A program made the position numbers and the translations under genes. From Isosphaera pallida ATCC 43644 (GTDB lineage Bacteria; Planctomycetota; Planctomycetia; Isosphaerales; Isosphaeraceae), in contig NC_014962.1 in the NCBI RefSeq assembly GCF_000186345.1, forward strand, positions 248,001 to 312,000: a stretch of 64,000 bases of DNA, given 5' to 3'. Below, piece by piece: positions 42,949 to 51,472 of the stretch. The notes beneath the pieces were generated by a model, which made no database searches, was not told the origin of the DNA, and saw nothing but the letters and a program-made list of their open reading frames with translations. Position 1 is the first letter of the stretch. Every line of letters starts with the position of its first letter.

Positions 42949-43005
42949 ATCGCCCGCTCCTCACTCCACTGGCTCCTTCTTTTAGGAAAAGCATGAGCGG
43001 GCGAT
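42949..43005. terminator. Long inverted repeat between hemC and aminotransferase
   Basis: A perfect 11-bp inverted repeat, ATCGCCCGCTC at 42949-42959 and GAGCGGGCGAT at 42995-43005, encloses 35 bases that include a smaller TCCT/AGGA pair around a T4 run. It lies between two convergent gene ends, so a bidirectional terminator is likely. Confidence 0.55.
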
Positions 43006-43042
43006 GCTTGGAGGAGGCGTCTCCCAAGCGATGGAACACCAC

Positions 43043-44218
43043 TCAGACTAGCGCCCGCAGGCGTTCTAGACGCTCGATGGCTGCGTCGAGGGTCTCGTCG
43101 CGTTTGCAGAAGCAGAAGCGGACCATCGAGCGGCCCAACTCGCGGTGATTGAGGAAGAAGGAGGAGCCAGGAACGGTGGCCACGCCGTAGTCGCGGACCA
43201 ACCGTCGCGCAAAGTGGGTGTCCGACTCGCCGGGGGCAAAGGCGTCGAAGTCGGCCATGACGTAGTAGGCTCCCTCGGGGCGGGTCAGCCCAAAGCCGAT
43301 TCGTTCCAGGGCGTCGCAAAGCCGGTCGCGTCGGGCCTGATAGTCGGCGGCAAGACGGTCGTAGTAGGATCGCGGCAGGCGATAAGCGACCGCCCCGGCC
43401 TCCTGCAGGGGGGCTGCTGCGCCGATCGAAACGAAGTCGTGCATCTGTCGAAAGGCTTTGGTCAAGGGGGCGGGGGCCAGGATCGTGCCGATGCGCCAGC
43501 CGGTCACCGAGTAGGTTTTGGACATGCCGCCGATCACCACCGAACGTTCCTTCATTCCGTCCAACGCCGCCAAACAGCGATGAATTCGACCATCATAAAC
43601 AATGTGTTCATAGATCTCGTCGGTGATGGCGACGACGTCCCAACGCTGGCAAAGGCTGGCGACCGTCTGAAGTTCCTGGGCGTTGAGAACGGTTCCGGTG
43701 GGGTTGTTGGGGTTGCAGAGGATGATGGCCTTGGTACGGTTGGTGAAGGCGGCGGCCAGTTCGTCGAGGTCGAGCCGCCAGTGGGGCGGACGCATGGGGA
43801 CGAATCGCGGTTCAGCCCCGGCGATAACGCAGTCGGGCCAGTAGTTTTCATAAAACGGCTCGGTGAGGATGACCTCGTCGCCGGGGTTGATGAGCGACAT
43901 GAGCACCACCAGCATGGCCTCGGTCGAGCCGCAGGTGACGGTAATCTCGGTTTCGGGATCGATCGGCAAATGAAGATGCCAACCAGCGTGTTCGGCGATC
44001 GCCTCGCGCAGGGCGCGGGCTCCCCAGGTGATGGCGTACTGATTGATGTCGCTTTGGATCGCCTGGCAGGCGGCCTCCTTGATTTCCCGGGGGGCCGGAA
44101 AGTCGGGCATCCCCTGAGCGAGATTGACCGCCTGGTGGCGGGCCGCCTCGATCGACATGCCCCGAATCACGCTCTCGGCGAAACGCGCTGTCTTAGTCGC
44201 CAGCAGCGGGGAGTTCAT
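43043..44218 (-). CDS. PLP-dependent class I/II aminotransferase
   Basis: 391 residues, fold type I. Substrate and cofactor landmarks: NLAQGMPDFPAP, NQYAITWGARALREAIAEH, CNPNNPTGTV, ITDEIYEHIVYDG, the PLP lysine in GGMSKTYSVTGWRIG and the C-terminal arginine in MVRFCFCKRDE. The QYxxxxG and YSVTGWR forms resemble kynurenine/methionine/aspartate aminotransferases of subgroup I-gamma type. The exact substrate is not determinable. ATG 44218 used. Confidence 0.92.
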   Translation of the reverse strand: MNSPLLATKTARFAESVIRGMSIEAARHQAVNLAQGMPDFPAPREIKEAACQAIQSDINQYAITWGARALREAIAEHAGWHLHLPIDPETEITVTCGSTEAMLVVLMSLINPGDEVILTEPFYENYWPDCVIAGAEPRFVPMRPPHWRLDLDELAAAFTNRTKAIILCNPNNPTGTVLNAQELQTVASLCQRWDVVAITDEIYEHIVYDGRIHRCLAALDGMKERSVVIGGMSKTYSVTGWRIGTILAPAPLTKAFRQMHDFVSIGAAAPLQEAGAVAYRLPRSYYDRLAADYQARRDRLCDALERIGFGLTRPEGAYYVMADFDAFAPGESDTHFARRLVRDYGVATVPGSSFFLNHRELGRSMVRFCFCKRDETLDAAIERLERLRALV

Positions 44219-44550
44219 CGTGGCTCGTTCCGTCCGTTGGAGTAAAGGGCGACTTCAGTTGGGCTGAGTGGGGAGGAGGAGAGAGGAGGAATCGGTTTGC
44301 GGGGCGATCACCTCCGACCACGCGCGTCCTCACGTCATTGTGGTCGAATCACCCCACACGGTTCAAGGCGAGTTCGTTCCATCCCACTTGATGGTGTCCC
44401 GTCGCAAGTCGAGATCGGTGAGTCTCAAAGGCGTGGCGCGGTTCGGGTTGACCAATTCGAGCGACGCTTCCATACTAGCGACCGCGCGAGGAAGGCTTGT
44501 CACCCGCCACGGAACGGATCGGTCATTCACGCAAGGACGCGCAACCCGCC
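44219..44550. other. Divergent intergenic region
   Basis: 332 bases between the aminotransferase and the secreted TPR/zincin-like gene. Promoters for both are expected; I see no distinct element or small gene. Confidence 0.4.
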
Positions 44551-46788
44551 ATGAATCGGCACCTATTTGGTTCCCATTGGGGACGGTGTTCGGTCATCGT
44601 CCTGCTTACCGCCACGACCTGGAGTCCGCGCACCCTGAGTGCGGACGACCCCCGCCCGACCTCTCCACCCACCGCCAACCCGGCCACGTCTGCCGAGTCG
44701 AACGAAAGGGCGCTCGACGCTCGGATTGACCAGGCACGCGCTTTGCTCAAGCGCGACCGTCCCGAGCAAGCTGCGCGACTTTTGGAACCCCACTTGTTGG
44801 AGTGGGCACAGCTTGATCCCACCCAACGGATCGCGCTCGTCAACGAACTGCGCGCCTGCTATCGCGGCGCGATTCAACAGCATCGTCTGGCGGGGCGGTC
44901 CCACAAGGTGGACGAGTTCGAGGAAGGTTTGGAGATGCTGGCCAAACTGCGGGTCGCCGCCACTCGACAGGTCGCGCCGCGATCCTCGTCAACCAGGGAC
45001 TCGGCGACCAAGCCGAATGAAGGACGCAACGGGCTGGAACCGCCCAAGTCCCCGCTCCACGATTCCAACCTGAACGGCCTCTTCACCGACTTGCCCACGC
45101 CTCCGACTCCCTTGGAGGCCGACGAGCCTCCACACCCTCTCAATCGCCAACCGCGGGGGGGCGAAGCCGGGAATCGCTCGCTGGACCCCCCTTCATCCCC
45201 TTCCGATCCGGCGTCAAGCGACACGAAGCGTGACCACGTTGATGTGTTCAAGGATGAGGATAAAGCCAAAGGAGGAATCGATACTGGAGCTGAGGAATTG
45301 GCTGAGGAGTCGGACTCGCTGGGCGGAGGCGGCATCGACTTGCGCGATCTGGTCGCTGCGTTGCCTGAACTGGATTCCATTGACCGCCCACCGGCCGATT
45401 CCCAAATCCAACCCACCGCGGGCGAAGCCTCCCCTCGGAAAGACGCCGCAGATGCTTCAAACGCCCCGATGACTCCTATCGAGAACCAAGGCGTCGCGCC
45501 CGCTCGAAAGCAACCCGCCGCGGAGGGAGTGTCGTCTCCAGCCAACCAATCGCCGTTGATCCGCTTGCGGGAGGCCGACGCCGCCTTCGAGGCCAAGGAT
45601 TATGATCGAGCGGGACGGATCTACGCCGAGTTAGCGGCGCTCAACGCCTTGCCTAAGAGTCACCATCCCCATTGGGGCTACTGCCGTTGGCGGGCCATCT
45701 CGCAGCGCATTCAGGCGGGGCCAACCTCCAGCCGGGAGTGGGACGCGATCGACGCCGAGATTGAAAGCGTCAACCGGCTTTGCCCCGAGCACTGGTTTGG
45801 TGAGTACCTGCGCAACCTTGCCGATGAACAACGAGGCCGCGTTGGGGTGCCTGGGGCCACTCCGCGCGATGAGCGGGTTCGTCCCGCCGGGGCGATCCCA
45901 TCACCATCGCCTTCGGTGCGCAATGGCTCGGCTCGGGTGCCACTTCAATCCCAAACGACGCTCGATTGGGACGACAACGCGAATTCCCGCGTCAGAGAGC
46001 CGGTGGATTCGGGGCGTCCCGGTCGTCCGGTGGGCGGTTGGAAGTTGTGGGAATCGACCAATTTTCGGATCATTCATCGGCTGGAGGAGGAGCGGGTTCG
46101 CGCCCTGACGATTCGCGCTGAGACGATTCGTGCCGAGGCGTTCGCGTGGTGGTCCAACACCACGCCGACTCGCTGGTTGCCCCGTTGCGACATCTTTTTG
46201 CATCCCAACGCCGATTCGTTGCGTCAGGCCGCGGGACAAGCGTTGGATGCCCAGGCTCCCGGGATTTCGCGGGTTGATCTCAATGGGGGTCGAGTGGTGG
46301 CTCGGACGATCCATCTTCGAACCGATGTGGATCGTTGGTCCGAAAGGGTGTTGCCCCGCGAGATCGCCCAGGTGGTGATCTCCGATCTCTTTCCAACCGC
46401 CGACCCGCCTCCCTGGGGCCGCGAGGGGCTGGCGGCGCTGTTTGAGCCGTCTGCGTCGCGCGAGCGTTTGGCGACCGAAGCGGCGATCATGGCCCGTCGT
46501 GGTCGCCTCTGGCCGATCGACCGAATCCTCGCCGTGGCCGACCCGGCCACCCTGACGCCTTTGGAATGGGTCGAGTTTCGAATCCAAGCCGCCACCTTAG
46601 TGCGCCATCTGGTCGAGACACGCGGACAGGACGCGCTCATTCAGTTCCTGCGGGCCTCTCGAACCGGTTCCGTCGAGTCGCACCTGCGCGAGTTGTTGGG
46701 GTTTGAAGACCTCGCCGCGTTGGAGCGATCTTGGGTGACGGTCTTGGGAGAAGGCACCGACGCCTCTTCCCCGCGCTCCCAGGATTAG
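44551..46788 (+). CDS. Secreted protein with degenerate peptidase-MA-like (zincin) domain
   Basis: About 745 residues. ATG 44551 starts a signal peptide (MNRHLFGSHWGRCSVIVLL...). Residues 40-130 are helical; 130-340 are Pro/Ser/Glu-rich and disordered. A TPR-like segment (ADAAFEAKDYDRAGRIYAEL) follows. The C-terminal 230 residues (from GGWKLWESTNFRIIHR) resemble planctomycete gluzincin-like domains: RCDIFLHPNADSLRQA, VLPREIAQVVISDLFP and WGREGLAALFEP. Where active members have HExxH, this one has R-E-I-A-Q, so both zinc-binding histidines are lost and it is probably inactive as a protease. The family match is my pattern recognition, not an alignment. Confidence 0.72.
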   Translation: MNRHLFGSHWGRCSVIVLLTATTWSPRTLSADDPRPTSPPTANPATSAESNERALDARIDQARALLKRDRPEQAARLLEPHLLEWAQLDPTQRIALVNELRACYRGAIQQHRLAGRSHKVDEFEEGLEMLAKLRVAATRQVAPRSSSTRDSATKPNEGRNGLEPPKSPLHDSNLNGLFTDLPTPPTPLEADEPPHPLNRQPRGGEAGNRSLDPPSSPSDPASSDTKRDHVDVFKDEDKAKGGIDTGAEELAEESDSLGGGGIDLRDLVAALPELDSIDRPPADSQIQPTAGEASPRKDAADASNAPMTPIENQGVAPARKQPAAEGVSSPANQSPLIRLREADAAFEAKDYDRAGRIYAELAALNALPKSHHPHWGYCRWRAISQRIQAGPTSSREWDAIDAEIESVNRLCPEHWFGEYLRNLADEQRGRVGVPGATPRDERVRPAGAIPSPSPSVRNGSARVPLQSQTTLDWDDNANSRVREPVDSGRPGRPVGGWKLWESTNFRIIHRLEEERVRALTIRAETIRAEAFAWWSNTTPTRWLPRCDIFLHPNADSLRQAAGQALDAQAPGISRVDLNGGRVVARTIHLRTDVDRWSERVLPREIAQVVISDLFPTADPPPWGREGLAALFEPSASRERLATEAAIMARRGRLWPIDRILAVADPATLTPLEWVEFRIQAATLVRHLVETRGQDALIQFLRASRTGSVESHLRELLGFEDLAALERSWVTVLGEGTDASSPRSQD

Positions 46789-46900
46789 CCTCTCCTAACC
46801 TAACAATCATGCTGGGAGCATCGGCCCAAGACTATCACCCAAGTCGTTCCAACCTAAGAGCAATGTTAGAGAAGCGAGGCCATCACCTCATCTCATGACT

Positions 46901-46923
46901 CCCCGACCCCCCCGGGGTCGGGG
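46901..46923 (+). terminator. GC-only hairpin, candidate terminator
   Basis: A perfect 10-bp stem (CCCCGACCCC / GGGGTCGGGG) with a 3-base C loop, 113 bases after the zincin-like stop. No T-run follows, so intrinsic termination is not certain. Confidence 0.5.
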
Positions 46924-47170
46924 ACCACTCTCGACCACGCAGACGCCCGATTGTAACTCCTCACGGGGTCGAGCAATCACCTTGATGAACCATCATGGTT
47001 GAAAGAAGGAACCATTGGACGCGCTCACCATGCTCCCGGGGCCGGGAGGAGCGATCCCAAGGGGAGCAGCGACCAGGATGACATCACGCATTATCGTGAT
47101 TGATTCCGTCGTCGGCGGAGTCTGTGGGAATAAGGTTGTCTTGGCTCGACTTGAGACGTGTTGGAATGCA

Positions 47171-47225
47171 AAACGAACCACCCTCAACCGTGATCGTAGG
47201 GTTGGGGTTGAGGGTGGTGGCGTTT
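47171..47225 (-). terminator. Intrinsic terminator of the Asp-rich gene
   Basis: A 13-bp perfect stem (ACCACCCTCAACC at 47177-47189 with GGTTGAGGGTGGT at 47206-47218) extended by AAACG/CGTTT. Read on the minus strand it is followed by a short T-run, 23 bases after the stop of the Asp-rich gene, which supports that gene being real. Confidence 0.68.
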
Positions 47226-47247
47226 GGGGACGCTCGATGCCGCGGCA

Positions 47248-47748
47248 TCACATGTCGTCATCGTCGTCGTCATCATCGTCGTCGAGGTCGTCGTCAAAGT
47301 CGTCATCGAAATCTTCGTCGAGGTCGTCGTCGATACCAAGTTCGTCGATTTCGTCGAGATCATCGAGGTCGTCGTCGAGGTCGTCATCGAGGTCGTCGTC
47401 GAGGTCGTCGTCCTCCTCGTCCTCATCCTCGTCCAGATCGGCGGCGAGAGGAGTGTTGAGGGCGCGTCTGGGGTCCAGCCAGTCGTGGAGGGTGGGCTCG
47501 AGGAGGTCGAAGTCGGCGGTGAGGGTGGTAGTGCAGGGATCAACCAGGTCCGGGGACGACCCGTCGGGTTCAGGAACGACGAGGGTCTCGGGGCGGTGGG
47601 ACAGCGCGATCATGCGTTTGAGTCTCGGGGGATCAAACCGGGGGCGCGGTGCGTTCGAGGCCAGAGAAACCGCCGAGGTTTCCGATGGAAGTGTGGAACA
47701 CGCATCCTCGAACAACGAGTCCGGGCCCGCCCAGGCGTCGGGAAACAA
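47248..47748 (-). CDS. Asp-rich repeat protein, function unknown
   Basis: Up to 166 residues; ATG 47613 would give a 121-residue form and is about as likely as the first start at 47748. The first part has no known domain. The last 66 residues are almost wholly acidic, built on a DDDL/DDLD period (LDDDLDDDLDDDLDDLDE, later FDDDFDDDLDDD) and ending in ten Asp and a Met. The DNA shows a matching 12-base and 3-base periodicity at 47251-47440. Such tails bind cations or basic proteins, but no role can be assigned. A well-formed minus-strand terminator lies just downstream. Confidence 0.6.
   Translation of the reverse strand: MFPDAWAGPDSLFEDACSTLPSETSAVSLASNAPRPRFDPPRLKRMIALSHRPETLVVPEPDGSSPDLVDPCTTTLTADFDLLEPTLHDWLDPRRALNTPLAADLDEDEDEEDDDLDDDLDDDLDDDLDDLDEIDELGIDDDLDEDFDDDFDDDLDDDDDDDDDDM
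47256..47440. repeat. Trinucleotide (GTC/ATC) low-complexity repeat
   Basis: Imperfect GTC and ATC triplets with a superimposed GAGGTCGTCGTC-type 12-base unit, encoding the Asp/Leu tail on the minus strand. A sequence of this kind is prone to slippage in whole codons. Confidence 0.85.
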
Positions 47749-48127
47749 GGAGGGGAAACATGGTCGAACCCAACCGCGCCTCGACCTTCAACCACGCCAC
47801 GAGACGGCTTCCCGACGGATCGAACAACCGGAATGAGTGGGTTTCGAGCCGGGAGTAAGAGGAAGAGAGAGGGCGGATTCGACCTGGGGAACCAAACCCC
47901 AACCTAACTCCAGGTGAGACCCGCGCGACGGGTCGCCGGCCTCGCGGAAAATCCGAGGGGCGCGGGACAAACCACCCTCACCGCGCCGCGGGTTCCCACC
48001 TCGAATCAATTGGGTTGGCTCCTAGGGTTGTGTGACTCATATCTCCCACTACCTCGAATGTCAAGGGACCGATTTGCCAACTGGGGACATTGGTGGAGGA
48101 GTGATCGCCTTGACGGGTTGGGGGGGG
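47749..48127. other. Intergenic gap upstream of the Asp-rich gene
   Basis: About 380 bases between two minus-strand genes. It would hold the Asp-rich gene promoter. Nothing else supportable. Confidence 0.4.
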
Positions 48128-49177
48128 TTAGGCGATGGCGACCGGACGGCCGGTTGCCGCCGAACGTGCGATCGCTTCCAGCAATTTGACCGTTCCGAGC
48201 GCCTGGTCACCGGGGCAACTAGGGAAGCGGCGTCCCCGCGCCGCCTCGACGAAATCGTCGTCGATCGAGTCGCCCGCAACCTGGGACACTTGGAAATCAG
48301 GACCGTCTCCAGCAGAGCCGGAGACCTCCTCCGCGATTGTCTGGAAGGGCTGATCGCCAAGTCGTTCCTGGAGGAGCGTTTCGCTGACACGCAATGCGCC
48401 GGTTTCACCAAGGATGGTCAGCTCGAAGAGCGATCCCGCCGAGACGCCCGAGACGGCCAGCGTGGCCGGCAGGTTGGGAGCGAGCTTGACGGCGGCGGCG
48501 GTCACCACGTCGAGGCCTGAGTCGAGGCGATCCTGAATGGCGGTCGCTTCCAGCGCGGGGGTGCCGAGAACCCAAAGCAGAGTGTCAAGCAGGTGGTCGC
48601 CCGAATCGGTCAGGATGCCCGAGCCGGCGATGCGGGGATCAAACCGCCAGCTGTCCTCGCCGCCGGCGTGAGCGGCCAGCCAGGGTTGGGCGAGTAGGCC
48701 GACCGCCAAGCGGGGCCGTCCAATCCGTCCCTCGGCCAACCGTTGCTTGGCCTGCTTGAGCGTGGGACGCAGGCGGTATTGGTGGCCCACCGCCAAAATC
48801 CGATCGCGGGCGCGGGCCACATTGACCAGGTCGGTCGCCTCTTGGACGTTGGTGCAAAGCGGCTTTTCCACGAAGACGTGGCAACCGGCCAGAAGGCCAT
48901 CCAGCGCCACTCGGAAGTGGTGCAGGTGTGGGGTGAAGACCGCTAGGGCATCCGGATGGACGGCGCGAAGCATGCTGACATGGTCGCCGAAGACGGTCGG
49001 ACCCTCGGCCTCCACGCCGGGACCGGCTCCAATAAGACCTTCAGCCAAGCGTTGGGCTGCCTGGAGGTCGGGATCGGCCAGGGCCACGATCCGCACGTCC
49101 CGACGCCGCGCCAACCGGTTGGTATGCGCTCGCGCGGCCACCCCGCATCCGGCGACGGCGATTCGAAGTCGGTCCAT
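48128..49177 (-). CDS. Gfo/Idh/MocA-family NAD(P)-dependent oxidoreductase
   Basis: About 349 residues. N-terminal Rossmann domain: LRIAVAGCGVAARAHTNRLA, VALADPDLQAAQRL and the signature HVFVEKPLCTNVQEA, with the lysine of the EKP motif. The C-terminal alpha/beta domain has DSGDHLLDTLLWVLG, supplying the family Asp-x-x-His pair. ATG 49177 lies 9 bases from an AAGGAGG site, better placed than GTG 49186. These enzymes oxidise sugars, inositols or related polyols and are very numerous in planctomycetes; substrate unknown. Confidence 0.92.
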   Translation of the reverse strand: MDRLRIAVAGCGVAARAHTNRLARRRDVRIVALADPDLQAAQRLAEGLIGAGPGVEAEGPTVFGDHVSMLRAVHPDALAVFTPHLHHFRVALDGLLAGCHVFVEKPLCTNVQEATDLVNVARARDRILAVGHQYRLRPTLKQAKQRLAEGRIGRPRLAVGLLAQPWLAAHAGGEDSWRFDPRIAGSGILTDSGDHLLDTLLWVLGTPALEATAIQDRLDSGLDVVTAAAVKLAPNLPATLAVSGVSAGSLFELTILGETGALRVSETLLQERLGDQPFQTIAEEVSGSAGDGPDFQVSQVAGDSIDDDFVEAARGRRFPSCPGDQALGTVKLLEAIARSAATGRPVAIA

Positions 49178-49347
49178 GACGCGCACCCTCCTTCGTCAGA
49201 GGAAATCGAATTGAATCGAATCAACCTCAAGTCAGGATCTTTCGAAGTCTCTAACCGGAGTGGAGCGAGCCCGGCGAGAAAGCGAGTAAGCGGGCGAGGT
49301 GGGAGGGGGAAGCGTGTCCCAACACTTGCTCGCTCGTTCGCGCGGTG

Positions 49348-51156
49348 TCAACCCTGGATAGCGTTGGTTCGTCCCAAGGCGATGTCGAAATCCGAGATCG
49401 CCGGGATCATCATGGCCGCCAACGCGAACGAATACAATGAGAACCCGACCGCCAGGATGCCGAACGGGTCGTCGCCGTTGAGGACGCCGATGACGCAGTA
49501 GAATGTCCAAAACGGCGTCAGGGCCGCCACCCAACCGATCGCTGGCGAGGGGTTTTTCGACCCCAGCGCCAGGAACAGCCCTACGCTTCCGGCTCCAATG
49601 AAGATCAAGAAACTCAGCAGCTGCCGTCCGAAATCGCGGTCGGACAGAATGATCAAAAACGCGCAGACGATGATGCCGACCATGAGGAAGAACAGCGTTC
49701 CCAGGCTGGTGGCGATGGCGGTGCGGCTGCTGGTGTAGGTGATGGCCGAATGAAGGCCCAGCATCGCCGCAAAGTGAACCATCAGGACGAAGCCTAAGAA
49801 CACCGACACGGCCACTTCCCAGTCGATCCGGCCCATCCAGGCCAGCATCAGGAGGTAAAGTAGCGGCAGGGCCACCATTTCCTTGGTGTTGTAGATCGCG
49901 CCGTAGAGCTTGCCCAGGATGAACTCGCGCGGCGACAACTCGGTGACCAGCAGCAGATCGAGTGCGCCAGTGTCGCGTTCGGAGGTCAAGGCGGTGACGG
50001 CTTGGGCGTTGACCAGCAGCAGGCTAAGCACCGCCACGAAGGCGAACGACGGGGCCAACATCGCCGGGTTGACCAAACCGAAGCCCACCGCCAGGGCGAA
50101 GGCGGCGACGAAAGCTCCTTTGATGATGAGCGGCTTGGAGCCGTAGGCTCTCGTCTTGAGTTCCCGCCAGATGATCGGGGTGTCCCAGGGAACCCGGTAG
50201 GGACGCGGCGGCGGAGCGATCCGCCGGTGACGACGGCGGGGAATCCGCAACTTGAGCTCCTCGGTGATCTGCGCTGGGGTCTCCTCGTCGATCTGTTCGA
50301 TTCCCTCGGAGGACTCGGTCTCCTCAACCCCTTCGCGTTGTTCACGCGGCTCGTTGCGGGAGGGATTCCAACGCCGAAGCATCACGACCGAAATGGTGTT
50401 GAGCGCCAGCGAGACCAGAATCGACACCGTCATAAACGCCAGACCCGCTCCGGTGCGGGCGGGATCGACCGGCTCAAGGATGGCGTAGAGGTTGCGGAAG
50501 GGGTTAAGCGTCACCGCCAGGGGTGAACCCAAGAACGTGACCCCCGGCAGCAAGATCCCCAGCAACTCGATAAGACCCAACGACAACGCCACCACCAAGA
50601 TCGTCAAAGCCAACGTGGGGAAGGTGCGATCGCGCCAAAGCGCGATCAATAATCCGAGCGATCCCCCGGCCAGACCGGCCGAGGCCGTCACGGTCAGCAC
50701 CTCGCCCAGCTGTCGGAATGAGATGCCGCCCAGGAGCAGGCAAACGAAGAAGACCGGAGCCGAGGTCGCAAGCAGGGTCGCCACCATCACCAGGCTGGCC
50801 ACCAGCTTGCCCACGACGATCTCCAGGTCGGAGAGGTCGGTCATCATCAACAGCGTGAAGGTGCGGCGATCCTTCTCAAAGGCGATCGCTACGGCCGCGG
50901 CGATTGGCGCAAAGAAGAGCATGAGCGTCAATTCGCCCAGCGCGAAGATTTTGTAAAGCACGTTGCCGAATCGGGCCATCGTGCCCACGGCGTTGACGTT
51001 CTGCCAGCCAATGAGCGACTGCCAGGCCGTCCACATCGTCACGAAGAGCATCCCAGCGTAGGCCGCTCGGATCAAGTAAAACCGCAGAGGACGTGGGATT
51101 GTCAGAAACTCCCGCGCGAGGATCGGCCCAGCAAACAACGGCGATGCTCCGAACAA
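49348..51156 (-). CDS. ABC-2-type permease, two-half fusion
   Basis: About 602 residues beginning with TTG 51156. Two homologous-looking permease halves are joined by a charged cytoplasmic linker (REQREGVEETESSEGIEQID, then basic RIPRRRHRRI). Each half begins with a cytoplasmic ILAREFLTI or IIWRELKTRAYGS helix, then six membrane segments, and contains a T-L-L-L/M-M-T-D-L or LDLLLVTELSPREFILGKL motif, a hallmark of NatB/CcmB-like exporters. No ATPase is adjacent; the one at 36482 is far off. Cargo unknown. Confidence 0.82.
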   Translation of the reverse strand: MFGASPLFAGPILAREFLTIPRPLRFYLIRAAYAGMLFVTMWTAWQSLIGWQNVNAVGTMARFGNVLYKIFALGELTLMLFFAPIAAAVAIAFEKDRRTFTLLMMTDLSDLEIVVGKLVASLVMVATLLATSAPVFFVCLLLGGISFRQLGEVLTVTASAGLAGGSLGLLIALWRDRTFPTLALTILVVALSLGLIELLGILLPGVTFLGSPLAVTLNPFRNLYAILEPVDPARTGAGLAFMTVSILVSLALNTISVVMLRRWNPSRNEPREQREGVEETESSEGIEQIDEETPAQITEELKLRIPRRRHRRIAPPPRPYRVPWDTPIIWRELKTRAYGSKPLIIKGAFVAAFALAVGFGLVNPAMLAPSFAFVAVLSLLLVNAQAVTALTSERDTGALDLLLVTELSPREFILGKLYGAIYNTKEMVALPLLYLLMLAWMGRIDWEVAVSVFLGFVLMVHFAAMLGLHSAITYTSSRTAIATSLGTLFFLMVGIIVCAFLIILSDRDFGRQLLSFLIFIGAGSVGLFLALGSKNPSPAIGWVAALTPFWTFYCVIGVLNGDDPFGILAVGFSLYSFALAAMMIPAISDFDIALGRTNAIQG

Positions 51157-51472
51157 AACAACCTGGAATCAGACGATCCAACAATTTGAAGGGGGGAGTT
51201 CACCCGCGCTTCCAGACCAGACGGTGGACCCAAGGGCGGCTAGGGCGAACCGGGCGACGATCGACCGTGGTGGGACCGGCTCAGTTTGCCCACGCTCCCG
51301 AAGATCGGCAAGGTGGTTGCCCTGGTTCGTTGGGCGCGTCAGACTGCCCGATACATCCGCCACGTCGCGTCGGCGGACATCCTCTCCCAAGACAACCCCC
51401 GCGCAAGGCGACCCAGCGCGCAACCCGAACGGGGACCGACCTGGTGGGCCGCCTGTGCAAGGAGATACGCTC
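51157..51472. other. Divergent intergenic region
   Basis: 316 bases between the ABC permease and the three-domain secreted protein. The latter's frame is open back to 51224, but its signal peptide and ribosome site place the start at 51473. Confidence 0.45.

Larger units (their letters stand above)
46789..47247. other. Convergent intergenic region with two hairpins
   Basis: 459 bases between the ends of the secreted zincin-like gene and the Asp-rich gene. It holds the two hairpins listed separately and no gene I can support. Confidence 0.5.

Noticed and set aside
47256-47440. Short regular repeats considered as a CRISPR array
   Set aside because: Units are 3-12 bases without unique spacers and no cas gene is present; it is a coding microsatellite.
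47015-47836. Long plus-strand frame rich in Ser/Arg over the Asp-rich gene
   Set aside because: It is the reverse reading of a GTC/ATC triplet tract. The minus strand has the terminator and the coherent acidic product.
49250-49345. Imperfect GCGAG-rich inverted repeat between the oxidoreductase and ABC permease
   Set aside because: Pairing needs several mismatches and there is no T-run; not strong enough to call a terminator.
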